A stretch of 64,000 nucleotides of DNA from an uncultured Pseudomonadales bacterium (GTDB lineage: Bacteria; Pseudomonadota; Gammaproteobacteria; Pseudomonadales; Cellvibrionaceae), in contig CANLBN010000004.1 in NCBI GenBank assembly GCA_947488935.1, positions 186,001 to 250,000 of the forward strand, written 5' to 3'. A model generated the notes under the pieces. That model searched no databases and had not been told where the DNA came from. It saw nothing but the letters and a program-made list of their open reading frames with translations. A program made the position numbers and the translations under genes. Below, in pieces: positions 50,446-58,927 of this stretch; the first letter of the stretch is position 1; the number at the start of each line of letters is the position of its first letter.

Positions 50446-51354
50446 TTATTCTGTAGGTAAGCTTTCATTGGTTTCATGTTCTTTAAAAGAGACTGTAGTT
50501 TGCTTAAGTGCATGTAATAAGCCATCAACTATTGTGACTTTCGGATTATCTTGTCTAGAGAGTATGCCCATCGATCTCGATGTTACTGTGGGCAGAGGAA
50601 TAAACTTTACATCCTTATAGTGATGGTCCATAACACAAGGGCGCGGCACAATGGCAACACCTAAATTATGAGACACCATACTGGTAATATTATCTAAGGA
50701 AGATAACTCCATAGCATCTCTAAGGTTCAACTTATGCTGATGTAAAATATCATCGACCATAACCCCAACAACGCTATAGCGACTCATACGTATGTAGGGG
50801 TTATTTTTGAGCAACTCCAGTGGGTCGCTAGATAGCAACTCCTTAGAGCACATTACCACTAACTCTTCTTGTGCAAAGGTTTGCCATTTGAAATGTTGTC
50901 GCAGCGCTAGAGGTTTACTCATAATAGCCGCATCAATTGCGCCGCGATCCAACTGGGGTAATAAATCGTGAGATGGAGCTGTTACTAAGCGTATATGTAT
51001 CTCTGGGTGCTCATGTAATAAAGCCTTAATACTCATAGGTAGCAGGCTAGCTAGGGACGAAGACACTGCACCCAAAGTAAACTCACCACGCATAGCGTCT
51101 TGATTGTTAACATCCTGTAGCATCGCGTCGTAGTAACGAACAATCTCGCGTGCCTTAGGCACCAGTGCTTTGCCTGTTATGGTTAACTCTGGCGTGCGTT
51201 TATTTCTATCGAATAGGCCAACTTGCAGTATTTCCTCTAATTTTTTCATCTGCTGGCTAACTGCTGCTGGGCTAACACACACTTGATCAGCCGCATCGCT
51301 AAAATTGCCTTTTTCGGAGATCGCAATCAATGTTCTTAAAAATTTAATCGCCAT
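50446..51354 (-). CDS. LysR-family transcriptional regulator
   Basis: 302 residues: an N-terminal winged helix (FSDAADQVCVSPAAVSQQMKKLEE) and a C-terminal effector-binding domain starting near GEFTLGAVSSSLASLLP. It precedes comD on the same strand by 150 bases and lies between the two halves of the sulfonate cluster, so it probably senses sulfolactate, sulfopyruvate or a related acid. The effector is inferred from context only. Confidence 0.88.
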   Translation of the reverse strand: MAIKFLRTLIAISEKGNFSDAADQVCVSPAAVSQQMKKLEEILQVGLFDRNKRTPELTITGKALVPKAREIVRYYDAMLQDVNNQDAMRGEFTLGAVSSSLASLLPMSIKALLHEHPEIHIRLVTAPSHDLLPQLDRGAIDAAIMSKPLALRQHFKWQTFAQEELVVMCSKELLSSDPLELLKNNPYIRMSRYSVVGVMVDDILHQHKLNLRDAMELSSLDNITSMVSHNLGVAIVPRPCVMDHHYKDVKFIPLPTVTSRSMGILSRQDNPKVTIVDGLLHALKQTTVSFKEHETNESLPTE

Positions 51355-51497
51355 AGTTGTTCACCCACCTCAATTCATAAGTAAAACTTAACAAACAAGG
51401 ACATAAAAACATAGTTTATCAACAAATGCTAAATATTTAGGTCAGTAGTCGGCAACGCGTATCTATAAAAATCGGGGCTGGCTGTAGTGAGTGGTAT

Positions 51498-52565
51498 TTA
51501 TGACTTTTTACATCCGGGGGCAGCAGCAGTGGTATCTCTAATCATCAGTTCTATATCCACCTCTGTACTTAGCAAGGTATCTTCCTGATTAATTTGGGCA
51601 ATCAGATGGTCGGCTGCTAGCCTTCCCATTTCTGCTGAAGGGATACGTACCGTTGTTAAGGCTGGCACAAGCTGTGAGGATAACTCTAGATCATCAAAAC
51701 CCGTAATTGAAATATCATCGGGAACACTAACACCAGCGGCTTTACACTCGGCCAATGCACCCAATGCTAATATATCATTACCGCAAATAACGGCTGTGGG
51801 CTTAATACTACTTTTTAATAAGGCCTGCATTGCTTCACGCCCCTGCTTAACAGAGTATGCTCGCTGCAAAATGCTGCCCTCTTCAAGCACTAAGCCCTGA
51901 CTTGCCATCGCTTCTTTAATGCCCGCTAATCGATCTGCAGCACGATCATTATTGGTAGTATGACCAATAATAACCGCAAGATGTCTATGCCCTAACCCCA
52001 ATAAATAATCCGTAAGCCGCCGCGCCGCCTTTTTGTTATCAAAACCCACATAGGGTTTTGGTGAGCCTGCATCATAAGCCCAGCAGTTAACATGAGAAAT
52101 ATGTTGCCGCGTTAAAAGATCGTCTAACTCTGGCCTGTGTGTTCCTCCCACTAACATAATCCCTTCAACACCTTGGCGCAATAGAGTTTTGACCTCATGA
52201 AGTTCTTCATCGAGATCATACTCGTGGCTGGCAACTAATAATGTATAGCCCGCGCTTTTAAGCCTACTCTGCAAAGCCTGTATACCCGTTGCAAAAATGG
52301 CATTATCGAGTGTCGGTACTACAGCACCAATAGTTTTAGTGTGCCTCGAAGCAAGCGCCCTCGCTGCACCATCGGGTATATAACCTAACTCGGTTATAGC
52401 CTCTTCGATGATCAAGCGTTTTTTTTCGGCAACTTTTTCGGGGTTATTAAGTACACGCGATACCGTAGCCGTTGAAACACCAACGTGTTTTGCAACATCA
52501 CTGAGTGAGACACTACGGGGCGTAGGTTTTCCCTGTTTTTTTATGATTTTAGTCCGTTCCGACAC
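51498..52565 (-). CDS. LacI-family transcriptional regulator
   Basis: A 355-residue repressor. The HTH and hinge read VSLSDVAKHVGVSTATVSRVLNNPEKV (residues ~18-45), followed by a periplasmic-binding-protein-like sensor domain (TIGAVVPTLDNAIFATGIQAL, later ICGNDILALGALAECKAAG, ITGFDDLELS). It is divergent from hpsN. The perfect palindrome at 52682-52697 has the CG-centred form typical of LacI-family operators. It should repress the hps operon until a ligand, such as DHPS or a metabolite, binds. Confidence 0.9.
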   Translation of the reverse strand: MSERTKIIKKQGKPTPRSVSLSDVAKHVGVSTATVSRVLNNPEKVAEKKRLIIEEAITELGYIPDGAARALASRHTKTIGAVVPTLDNAIFATGIQALQSRLKSAGYTLLVASHEYDLDEELHEVKTLLRQGVEGIMLVGGTHRPELDDLLTRQHISHVNCWAYDAGSPKPYVGFDNKKAARRLTDYLLGLGHRHLAVIIGHTTNNDRAADRLAGIKEAMASQGLVLEEGSILQRAYSVKQGREAMQALLKSSIKPTAVICGNDILALGALAECKAAGVSVPDDISITGFDDLELSSQLVPALTTVRIPSAEMGRLAADHLIAQINQEDTLLSTEVDIELMIRDTTAAAPGCKKS

Positions 52566-52650
52566 ACTTCACTACCTCGGTTAATGTCACCAAGAGCACA
52601 ATTGATGGTTAAGGCTATAGCCTATAAACACAGGCATTATATTTTAACTG

Positions 52651-52679
52651 TTGACAAAAGCGTACCGAATTATTACCCT
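52651..52679 (+). promoter_or_regulatory. Predicted hpsN promoter
   Basis: TTGACA (52651-52656), a 17-base spacer and a weak -10 (TACCCT, 52674-52679). The operator begins three bases after it, so a repressor would sit on the transcription start. The hpsN leader would be about 110 nt, with GC-rich hairpins (ACGAG/CTCGT at 52711-52723). Confidence 0.5.
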
Positions 52680-52681
52680 AA

Positions 52682-52697
52682 ATGTAAGCGCTTACAT
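52682..52697. promoter_or_regulatory. LacI-type operator, perfect 16-bp palindrome
   Basis: ATGTAAGCGCTTACAT is fully self-complementary and CG-centred, as LacI/CcpA-family sites are. It lies between the divergent LacI gene and hpsN, just after the predicted hpsN -10. Confidence 0.8.
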
Positions 52698-52796
52698 GAA
52701 GTAATAGTCGACGAGCAACTCGTTGCGCGCATCCCTATTCCGTAACATACCTACAAAGTAAACAATCGCGCGCATAGCGCGTGGCAGGAGAGAACA

Positions 52797-54104
52797 ATGG
52801 CTATAACTTACATCAAAAAAGCAGATAAAACCTCGGCAACCGGTGAAGATAATACCCGTGAAATAGTCGTAGATATGCTGCGAGAAATAGAAGAAGGTGG
52901 TGAGGCAAAAGCACTTGAATACGCTAAAAAGCTCGATGGTTGGGATAAAGGCTCCCCTATTATGAGTCGTGAGCAAATAGAAGCGGCTAAAGCATTGGTG
53001 CCTCAACAACTAAAGGATGACATCCATTTTTCCTATGAGCGTGTCAGTCGTTTTGCCACAGCGCAACGCGATAGCATGCAAGAGTTCGAAACCGAATTAA
53101 GCCCTGGCTTGTTTGCTGGCCAAAAATTAATTCCTATGACGACGGCAGGTTGTTATGTCCCTGGTGGTCGCTACGCACATATCGCCTCAGCCATTATGAG
53201 TGTAGCAACAGCTAAGGTTGCCGGTGTCGAAAATGTGATTGCCTGCTCTGTACCCCACGGCGAGCAAGGTATGCACCCTGCTATTGTTTATGCCATGGAT
53301 CTTGCCGGTGCCGATACTATTTTAGCGATGGGCGGCGTCCAAGGTATTGCAGCCATGGCCTACGGATTGTTCACCAACCAACCCGCCGATATTTTAGTGG
53401 GCCCTGGCAACAAGTTTGTTGCAGAGGCCAAGCGCTTATTATTTGGTCGTGTAGGTATTGATTTATTTGCAGGGCCTACGGAAATAGCCATTATTGCCGA
53501 TGGCAATGCAGACCCAGAAATTGTTGCCTGCGATTTAGCAGGTCAAGCAGAGCACGGACCAGACTCACCAGCCTGGTTGTTTACCAATTCTCGTGAGCTG
53601 GCCGATGCCGTCATAGAGAGAATGCCCCATTACATTGAATCTTTACCACAGGTACAAAGAGATGCCGCATTCGCAGCATGGAGAGATTACGGCGAAATTA
53701 TTTTATGCGATACTAACGAAGAAATAGCGACCATTAGTGACCAATACGCCGCTGAACATTTGGAGGTACAAGCAGATAATTTAGATTGGTGGCTTGGCCG
53801 CCTTAAGAATTATGGCTCTCTCTTTGTTGGCGAGGAGGCAACTGTTGCCTTTGGTGATAAATGCTCAGGAACTAACCACATTTTACCCACTAAAGGGGCT
53901 GGTCGTTACACCGGTGGCTTGAGTGCCTCTAAATTTATTAAGGTAGTCACTTACCAGCGCCAAAGTAAAGAGGCCACCCGTGATGTTGGTGCAACGACTG
54001 CCCGCATCTCTCGTGGCGAAGGTATGGAAGGCCATGCCCGCACAGGCGATATTCGTTTAGCGAAATACTACCCAGATGAGACTTTTAACCTAGGCTCCCT
54101 GTAA
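52797..54104 (+). CDS. hpsN: Sulfopropanediol 3-dehydrogenase (HpsN; histidinol-dehydrogenase-like)
   Basis: A 435-residue zinc- and NAD-dependent enzyme that oxidises (R)-2,3-dihydroxypropane-1-sulfonate (DHPS) in two steps to (R)-sulfolactate. It has the histidinol dehydrogenase fold: GCYVPGGRYAHIASAIMSV, MGGVQGIAAMAYG, VGPGNKFVAEAKR, FAGPTEI, zinc-ligand region GQAEHGPDSPAW, the catalytic pair in AAEHLEV and SGTNHILPT. The context is catabolic, not histidine biosynthesis: no his genes, a LacI regulator and two alcohol dehydrogenases. AGGAG precedes the ATG. First gene of the operon. Confidence 0.85.
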   Translation: MAITYIKKADKTSATGEDNTREIVVDMLREIEEGGEAKALEYAKKLDGWDKGSPIMSREQIEAAKALVPQQLKDDIHFSYERVSRFATAQRDSMQEFETELSPGLFAGQKLIPMTTAGCYVPGGRYAHIASAIMSVATAKVAGVENVIACSVPHGEQGMHPAIVYAMDLAGADTILAMGGVQGIAAMAYGLFTNQPADILVGPGNKFVAEAKRLLFGRVGIDLFAGPTEIAIIADGNADPEIVACDLAGQAEHGPDSPAWLFTNSRELADAVIERMPHYIESLPQVQRDAAFAAWRDYGEIILCDTNEEIATISDQYAAEHLEVQADNLDWWLGRLKNYGSLFVGEEATVAFGDKCSGTNHILPTKGAGRYTGGLSASKFIKVVTYQRQSKEATRDVGATTARISRGEGMEGHARTGDIRLAKYYPDETFNLGSL

Positions 54105-54183
54105 TAAACAGCCCTGAGAGAAGATAAATAGCCCTGTGCCTAAATTAAAAACTGCTTTAACAATGCGCCAAAATGGAAAAACA

Positions 54184-54966
54184 ATGAATAAATCCATGCA
54201 GTCTCTTTTCGATCTTACAGGCCATGTCGCACTCTGTACCGGTGGCTCTTCGGGTATTGGTAAAAGAATGGCATGGGCATTATTAAATGCAGGTGCAAAG
54301 GTTATTTTGGTTGCGCGTAGTGAGAAAAATTTATCCAGTGCAAAAGCTGAATTCGAGGCGAACGACTCCCTTAAAGGAAACGTAGAGACAATTGCTGCCG
54401 ATTTATCAGACCGCTCTTGTCTCGCTGATGTCGCCCTCCAAGCGACAGACTTATTTGGCGCACCGGATATTCTCATCAATGCCGCAGGCATTAATTTGCG
54501 TCAACCAGCCAGTGATATTAGCGATGAAAGCTGGGATCAAACCCTCAATATTAATTTATCGACCCCCTTCTTTTTAGCGCGCCATTGCATCTCAGGTATG
54601 CAGCAAAAAGGCTATGGACGCATTATTAATATTGCATCACTACAGTCCTTTCGCGCCTTTCCCAATAGTATGCCCTATGGTGCCTCTAAGGGTGGTGTTA
54701 CGCAATTAACCCGCGCGATGGCCGAAAACTGGTCCCGAGATGGCATTATGGCCAATGCTATTGCTCCGGGGTTTTTCCCGACAGCATTGACTAAAGCCGT
54801 CTATGAAAACCCAGAGATGCTTGAGCACAATGCACGTATGACCGCTATTGGACGCAACGGTGAATTAGCCGATCTTGATGGCGCCACTATTTTTTTGGCC
54901 TCACCAGCATCAAGCTATATCACTGGGCAGGTATTATCCGTGGACGGTGGGTTTACGGCAAAATAA
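54184..54966 (+). CDS. Short-chain dehydrogenase, probable DHPS 2-dehydrogenase partner
   Basis: A roughly 260-residue SDR. The cofactor motif TGGSSGIGKRM, the NAAG segment (INAAGIN) and the catalytic S-Y-K set (NIASLQSF then MPYGASKGG) are intact. I start at ATG 54184; a GTG at 54136 adds 16 residues with a poor ribosome site. In known DHPS clusters two dehydrogenases (HpsO, HpsP) interconvert the S and R forms through the ketone, and this gene plus the next match that role. Which one is HpsO and which HpsP I cannot tell. Confidence 0.82.
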   Translation: MNKSMQSLFDLTGHVALCTGGSSGIGKRMAWALLNAGAKVILVARSEKNLSSAKAEFEANDSLKGNVETIAADLSDRSCLADVALQATDLFGAPDILINAAGINLRQPASDISDESWDQTLNINLSTPFFLARHCISGMQQKGYGRIINIASLQSFRAFPNSMPYGASKGGVTQLTRAMAENWSRDGIMANAIAPGFFPTALTKAVYENPEMLEHNARMTAIGRNGELADLDGATIFLASPASSYITGQVLSVDGGFTAK

Positions 54967-55022
54967 AGTCCTCAAGGTCATTATTACTAAGCACTGATAA
55001 AACTGAAAAGAGGTAAAGCGCT

Positions 55023-56021
55023 GTGAAGGCATTAGTCTATACCAATGACCGCCAATTAGAATATCGTAGCGAGCCCGATCCGATCCCAGAGATAGGTGAA
55101 GCCCTTATTGAAGTAAAAGCCAGTGGTATTTGTGGCTCTGATATGCACGCCTATTTTGGCCACGACGAACGCCGTATAGCCCCGTTAATTTTAGGGCACG
55201 AAGTAAGTGGCCAAGTAATTAGTGGTAGTAAAAAAGGTAAAAGGGTTGTTGTTAATCCTTTAGTAAGCTGCAATGAATGCCACTATTGTACCAGTGGCCG
55301 TGAAAATCTTTGTCAGTCGCGCCAGATCATTAGTATGCAACCACGCCAAGGTGCTTTTGCAGAATTATTGCGTATGCCCGAGCGCAATTTAATTACTCTA
55401 CCTGACGACATGAGCTATTTACACGCGGCATTAACTGAGCCTGTAGCAACCTCTTGGCATGCAGTGATGCGCGGCAAACAAATAGCTAACTGCGACATTA
55501 GTGACGCAAAAGTATTAGTCTTAGGCGGTGGTGCTGTTGGTTTATCCTGCGCATTAATCTTGCACAGTTTTGGCTGTCACAATATTACCCTTGGCGAGAC
55601 TAATTCACTACGGCAGGCAACTGTTCAAAAAGAAAATATCTGTACGCTTTATAACCCTATTGACGACTCTCCTGAAGAAAATGCATATGACATTATCTAC
55701 GATGCCGTCGGTGGGCGCCTAACGCGAGAGGCCGCCTCTAAAGCAGTAAAGCCCGGCGGAGCTATTGTTCATATTGGTTTAATGGATAATAACGATGGTT
55801 TAGATATACGTAAATTAACCTTACAAGAAGTTACCCTTGGTGGTTGTTACACCTATACCATGCAAGACTTTAAAGACACAGTAGATGCTCTTTATAATGG
55901 TTCACTTGGCAAGCTTGATTGGATAGAACAACGTCCTTTAAGCGAAGGCAATAATGCTTTTGTAGATTTATCACAGGGAAAAACCGCTGCTGCAAAAATT
56001 ATTTTAACCCCAGAGGATTAA
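55023..56021 (+). CDS. Zinc-dependent medium-chain alcohol dehydrogenase, probable DHPS 2-dehydrogenase partner
   Basis: A 332-residue MDR enzyme from a GTG start with AGAGG upstream. Catalytic-zinc residues are in SGICGSDMHAYFGH and LILGHEVSG; the structural zinc cluster is CNECHYCTSGRENLC; the Rossmann motif is VLGGGAVGLSCAL. It is the third gene after hpsN. With the SDR it could racemise DHPS through 2-oxo-3-hydroxypropanesulfonate, feeding the R form to HpsN. Sorbitol-type substrates are an alternative. Confidence 0.85.
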   Translation: MKALVYTNDRQLEYRSEPDPIPEIGEALIEVKASGICGSDMHAYFGHDERRIAPLILGHEVSGQVISGSKKGKRVVVNPLVSCNECHYCTSGRENLCQSRQIISMQPRQGAFAELLRMPERNLITLPDDMSYLHAALTEPVATSWHAVMRGKQIANCDISDAKVLVLGGGAVGLSCALILHSFGCHNITLGETNSLRQATVQKENICTLYNPIDDSPEENAYDIIYDAVGGRLTREAASKAVKPGGAIVHIGLMDNNDGLDIRKLTLQEVTLGGCYTYTMQDFKDTVDALYNGSLGKLDWIEQRPLSEGNNAFVDLSQGKTAAAKIILTPED

Positions 56022-56143
56022 TGGCTCAGTATCTATGGCGTTTTGTATTGCCTTATATTTATTTCGGTGAACTTAATGTTACTACACTACTCTATAGGTT
56101 TATACTTAAGCAGCATTGAGTAATTATTTGAGGATTACGTATT

Positions 56144-56758
56144 GTGACAGAGCACGAAATTACTATTACCGTTTACCGATGGGCAGGAAGCTGGGGACCA
56201 TTTAAAGTGAATATCCCTTGCGGAGAATGCTCACTCACAAAAGATGTTATACAAGATACTATTGATACTGACCTTGAGGGCATCCCCGTTAAACTTGTTA
56301 TGCGTGACTGGTTAAGTGAATGGTGGAAGCCTTTGATGAAAGGTGGTTTTCATGCGCCTATTGTAATCGTTGAAGATAAAATTGTTAGTCAAGGTCGTGC
56401 ACTTAACCGTGGCCTACTAACTGAGGCTGTAATAGAAGCCTACGCAAAGAAAGCACCCGTTACCGAAAACATTGTCTTTGGTAAAGAGAGCTGCCCCCAT
56501 TGCAAGATAGCTAAAGAGTCTTTAGATCGTGCAGGCGTTAACTATAAATATCACGATGTGGTAAAACAGCCCCGTGCACTCTATGAAATGCTTGCACGTG
56601 TAAAACCCATTGTAGGGCCTAAAACCCCAGTGACAGTGCCGCAAATATGGTTAGATGAAAAGTACATTGGCGGTGCTGACCAGTTGAGTAAAAACCTAGA
56701 AATGGATGTACCACCTAATCCAGACAGAGGTCAATGTTCACTCTCCCCTACTCGCTAG
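56144..56758 (+). CDS. Two-domain thioredoxin-fold protein with C-terminal glutaredoxin
   Basis: 204 residues from a GTG start with GAGG upstream. The N-terminal half (1-95) looks like a thioredoxin-like domain with CGEC (NIPCGECSLTKDVI). The C-terminal half (from about residue 107) is a glutaredoxin: FGKESCPHCKIAKESL with CPHC, TVPQIWLDEKYIGGADQL. It probably reduces disulfides or mixed glutathione disulfides in the cytoplasm. It lies 120 bases after the hps operon and overlaps the TVP38-like gene. A link to sulfonate metabolism is not shown. Confidence 0.75.
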   Translation: MTEHEITITVYRWAGSWGPFKVNIPCGECSLTKDVIQDTIDTDLEGIPVKLVMRDWLSEWWKPLMKGGFHAPIVIVEDKIVSQGRALNRGLLTEAVIEAYAKKAPVTENIVFGKESCPHCKIAKESLDRAGVNYKYHDVVKQPRALYEMLARVKPIVGPKTPVTVPQIWLDEKYIGGADQLSKNLEMDVPPNPDRGQCSLSPTR

Positions 56759-57488
56759 CGGACTAGTCAGTATAAAAATTTTGAAGCAGAACGTCTTAAC
56801 AAATGCGCCAAGTGCTGCGACAAAAATACTTATTTTTTTAGTATTTGTCGCGGCCACCTTGACGTTATTATTTGTATTTAAAGATAACTTATCCCTTGAT
56901 GCTGCAAAACTAAGCGCGAGCACTGCACTCAGTTTTGTAGAAAATAACCGTCTCGAAGGCATGCTTATTTTTATGGCATTTTACTTTGCCATTTGCTCAT
57001 TACCGATGCCTTTTGTAAGTGTACCTACCATGATTGCAGGCTTTTTATTTGGCAATATTGATGGGCTATTGATTGTATCTTTTATGAGTGCCTTAGGCGG
57101 TACGTGCCTGTTTTTGATAACACGCTACCTATGTAGTGATTGGATACAAAAAAAATTCGCCGACAAATTTACCAGCCTCAAAAAAGCAACGAGCACCGAT
57201 AGTTTTATGGTGGCACTCAGTATGCGTTTAGTCCCTGGGATGCCGTTTTCTTTTCCGGCTATACTGTTAGGCCTCAGTAAAATCAGCACGCTAAAATTTT
57301 ACGCCTCAACGCAATTGGGGTTGCTGACAATTTTGTTTGTTTATGTCAATGCAGGTAGAAGCCTTTCTGAAATTAACGCAGTACAGGATATTTTTAGCCC
57401 ACAATTAATTATATCGATGTTGTTATTGGCTATTGTTCCTCTGACCTTTGGCTTTATTTCTAAAAAGAAAAAAATGTTATTTGATTAA
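56706..57488 (+). CDS. TVP38/TMEM64 (VTT-domain) membrane protein
   Basis: A 260-residue membrane protein. After a first helix near residues 37-58 comes the VTT domain: FYFAICSLPMPFVSVPTMIAG, GFLFGNIDGLLIVSFMSALG and SMRLVPGMPFSFPAILLGL, then a final helix. Family members may move lipids or ions; the substrate is unknown. The start is uncertain: ATG 56706 overlaps the upstream gene by 53 bases, while TTG 56781 would avoid that. Pairing with glutaredoxin-type genes is seen in metal or redox gene sets. Confidence 0.82.
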   Translation: MYHLIQTEVNVHSPLLASGLVSIKILKQNVLTNAPSAATKILIFLVFVAATLTLLFVFKDNLSLDAAKLSASTALSFVENNRLEGMLIFMAFYFAICSLPMPFVSVPTMIAGFLFGNIDGLLIVSFMSALGGTCLFLITRYLCSDWIQKKFADKFTSLKKATSTDSFMVALSMRLVPGMPFSFPAILLGLSKISTLKFYASTQLGLLTILFVYVNAGRSLSEINAVQDIFSPQLIISMLLLAIVPLTFGFISKKKKMLFD

Positions 57489-57521
57489 TCATCTAATTTT
57501 TTCATTAGTGATATAAACATG

Positions 57522-58721
57522 CTACTCCTTTGTCGAGCACGCCTCTACCACATCGACAATAATCTCAGCGATTAACGTACAATCCTGCTCACTAAAAGTA
57601 AGTGGTATACGCATATCTACTAAGTTTGAAAGTATTCTTTCTGTTTTTGGTAGAGCTGGCATCTGGTCAATGTAACGCCAACTATCGTAGCGACTGGTAT
57701 AGCCCTCCGGCTCACTCGCACCAAACCACTTGATAACAACGCCTCTTTCGCTACAGTCTTTAACGCATTGCTTAATTTGTTTGGACGAAAACCCCACTAG
57801 TGAGAATTGGATAGAACTTGCTACAAACTCTTCATCGACTGATCGCTTAGGTAGTGAGATATGCACACTCTGATTGAGTGTTTTTTCCAATAATCTATAA
57901 CGTGTATTCCAACGCTGACATTGTTCATCAAGAGCCTCTAACTGAGGTCGTAAAATAGCAGCGCGTAAATTATCCATACGGCCGCTATAATTTGGTGTCT
58001 CGTAACGAATATCATTAAATGCCTCTTTAGGCGGTGCGGCTTGGTGGCGATCAAACAACATATAAGACCCCGAATACACAATTGCACGCGCCATAATGTC
58101 ATCGTGCGGGCTGATCAAAAAGCCTCCTTCACCAGAGTTAATATGCTTATAGGTTTGCGCACTAAAGCAGGCTATATCACCAAAGGTGCCACTTTTTTTA
58201 CCTTGCCAACTAGCACCCATTGTATGTGCGCAATCTTCGATTAAAAACAAATCATACTGTTTACAAAGCTTAACTATTCGATCCATGTCAGCTATATGCC
58301 CACGCATATGCGACAACATAAAAAAGCGCGCGCCACTTACCTTTGCTTTTAATTCAAGATCCTCGAAATCAATTTTATAATCACTATCAACATCGACCAG
58401 TATAGGAATAGCACCACTATTATGAATCGCACCAGGTACCGGGGCCAAAGTAAAAGCATTACATAGCACTTTATCGCCCTTATTGATGCCTGCTGCGCGC
58501 ATGGCAATATGCAAAGCATAACCACCGGAGGAGCAAGCCAGGCAATAAGGTACATCCATATATTTGGCAAATTCTATTTCCAGATAATCCGTCTCACTCA
58601 ACTCATTAGGTAAGGTATTGTAGCGATGCAATCTCCCTGAGCGCATTATCGATGTCGCGGCATCAATAGATGCTTCTGGTAGTGATTCTTGCTGTGTGAA
58701 GGATTTACTAAATGATTTCAT
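57522..58721 (-). CDS. DegT/DnrJ/EryC1/StrS family PLP aminotransferase
   Basis: A 399-residue fold-type I PLP enzyme. The pocket reads ACSSGGYALHIAMRAAGI, LIEDCAHTMGASWQGK, and the Schiff-base lysine is in AQTYKHINSGEGGFL. The family usually transaminates keto-sugars for surface glycans or antibiotics, but no sugar-nucleotide genes lie here. It is divergent from a PLP decarboxylase with 206 bases between. A role on a small ketone or aldehyde, perhaps from the neighbouring sulfonate pathway, is speculation. Confidence 0.85.
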   Translation of the reverse strand: MKSFSKSFTQQESLPEASIDAATSIMRSGRLHRYNTLPNELSETDYLEIEFAKYMDVPYCLACSSGGYALHIAMRAAGINKGDKVLCNAFTLAPVPGAIHNSGAIPILVDVDSDYKIDFEDLELKAKVSGARFFMLSHMRGHIADMDRIVKLCKQYDLFLIEDCAHTMGASWQGKKSGTFGDIACFSAQTYKHINSGEGGFLISPHDDIMARAIVYSGSYMLFDRHQAAPPKEAFNDIRYETPNYSGRMDNLRAAILRPQLEALDEQCQRWNTRYRLLEKTLNQSVHISLPKRSVDEEFVASSIQFSLVGFSSKQIKQCVKDCSERGVVIKWFGASEPEGYTSRYDSWRYIDQMPALPKTERILSNLVDMRIPLTFSEQDCTLIAEIIVDVVEACSTKE

Positions 58722-58927
58722 AACAACCTACTATCAAAGAATAAGGAACTTACATTGCTGGCTTGTGATTTATTTAAAGCACACTAACTCAGCCAATACA
58801 CCAAGGCAACTAAATAGCATGAGCCAATTCTATTAAGTTACTTTATAATACACACCGCTGCTGCACTGCTAGTGTATATGCCTGTTATGTGCCTTTAAAT
58901 TTATTATTTTTTCCGTGAGCCGCCCCT

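Noticed and set aside
52797..54104. Histidinol dehydrogenase of histidine biosynthesis (hisD)
   Set aside because: There are no his genes around it. It has a LacI regulator and alcohol dehydrogenase partners, and comDE is nearby, so the HpsN branch fits better.
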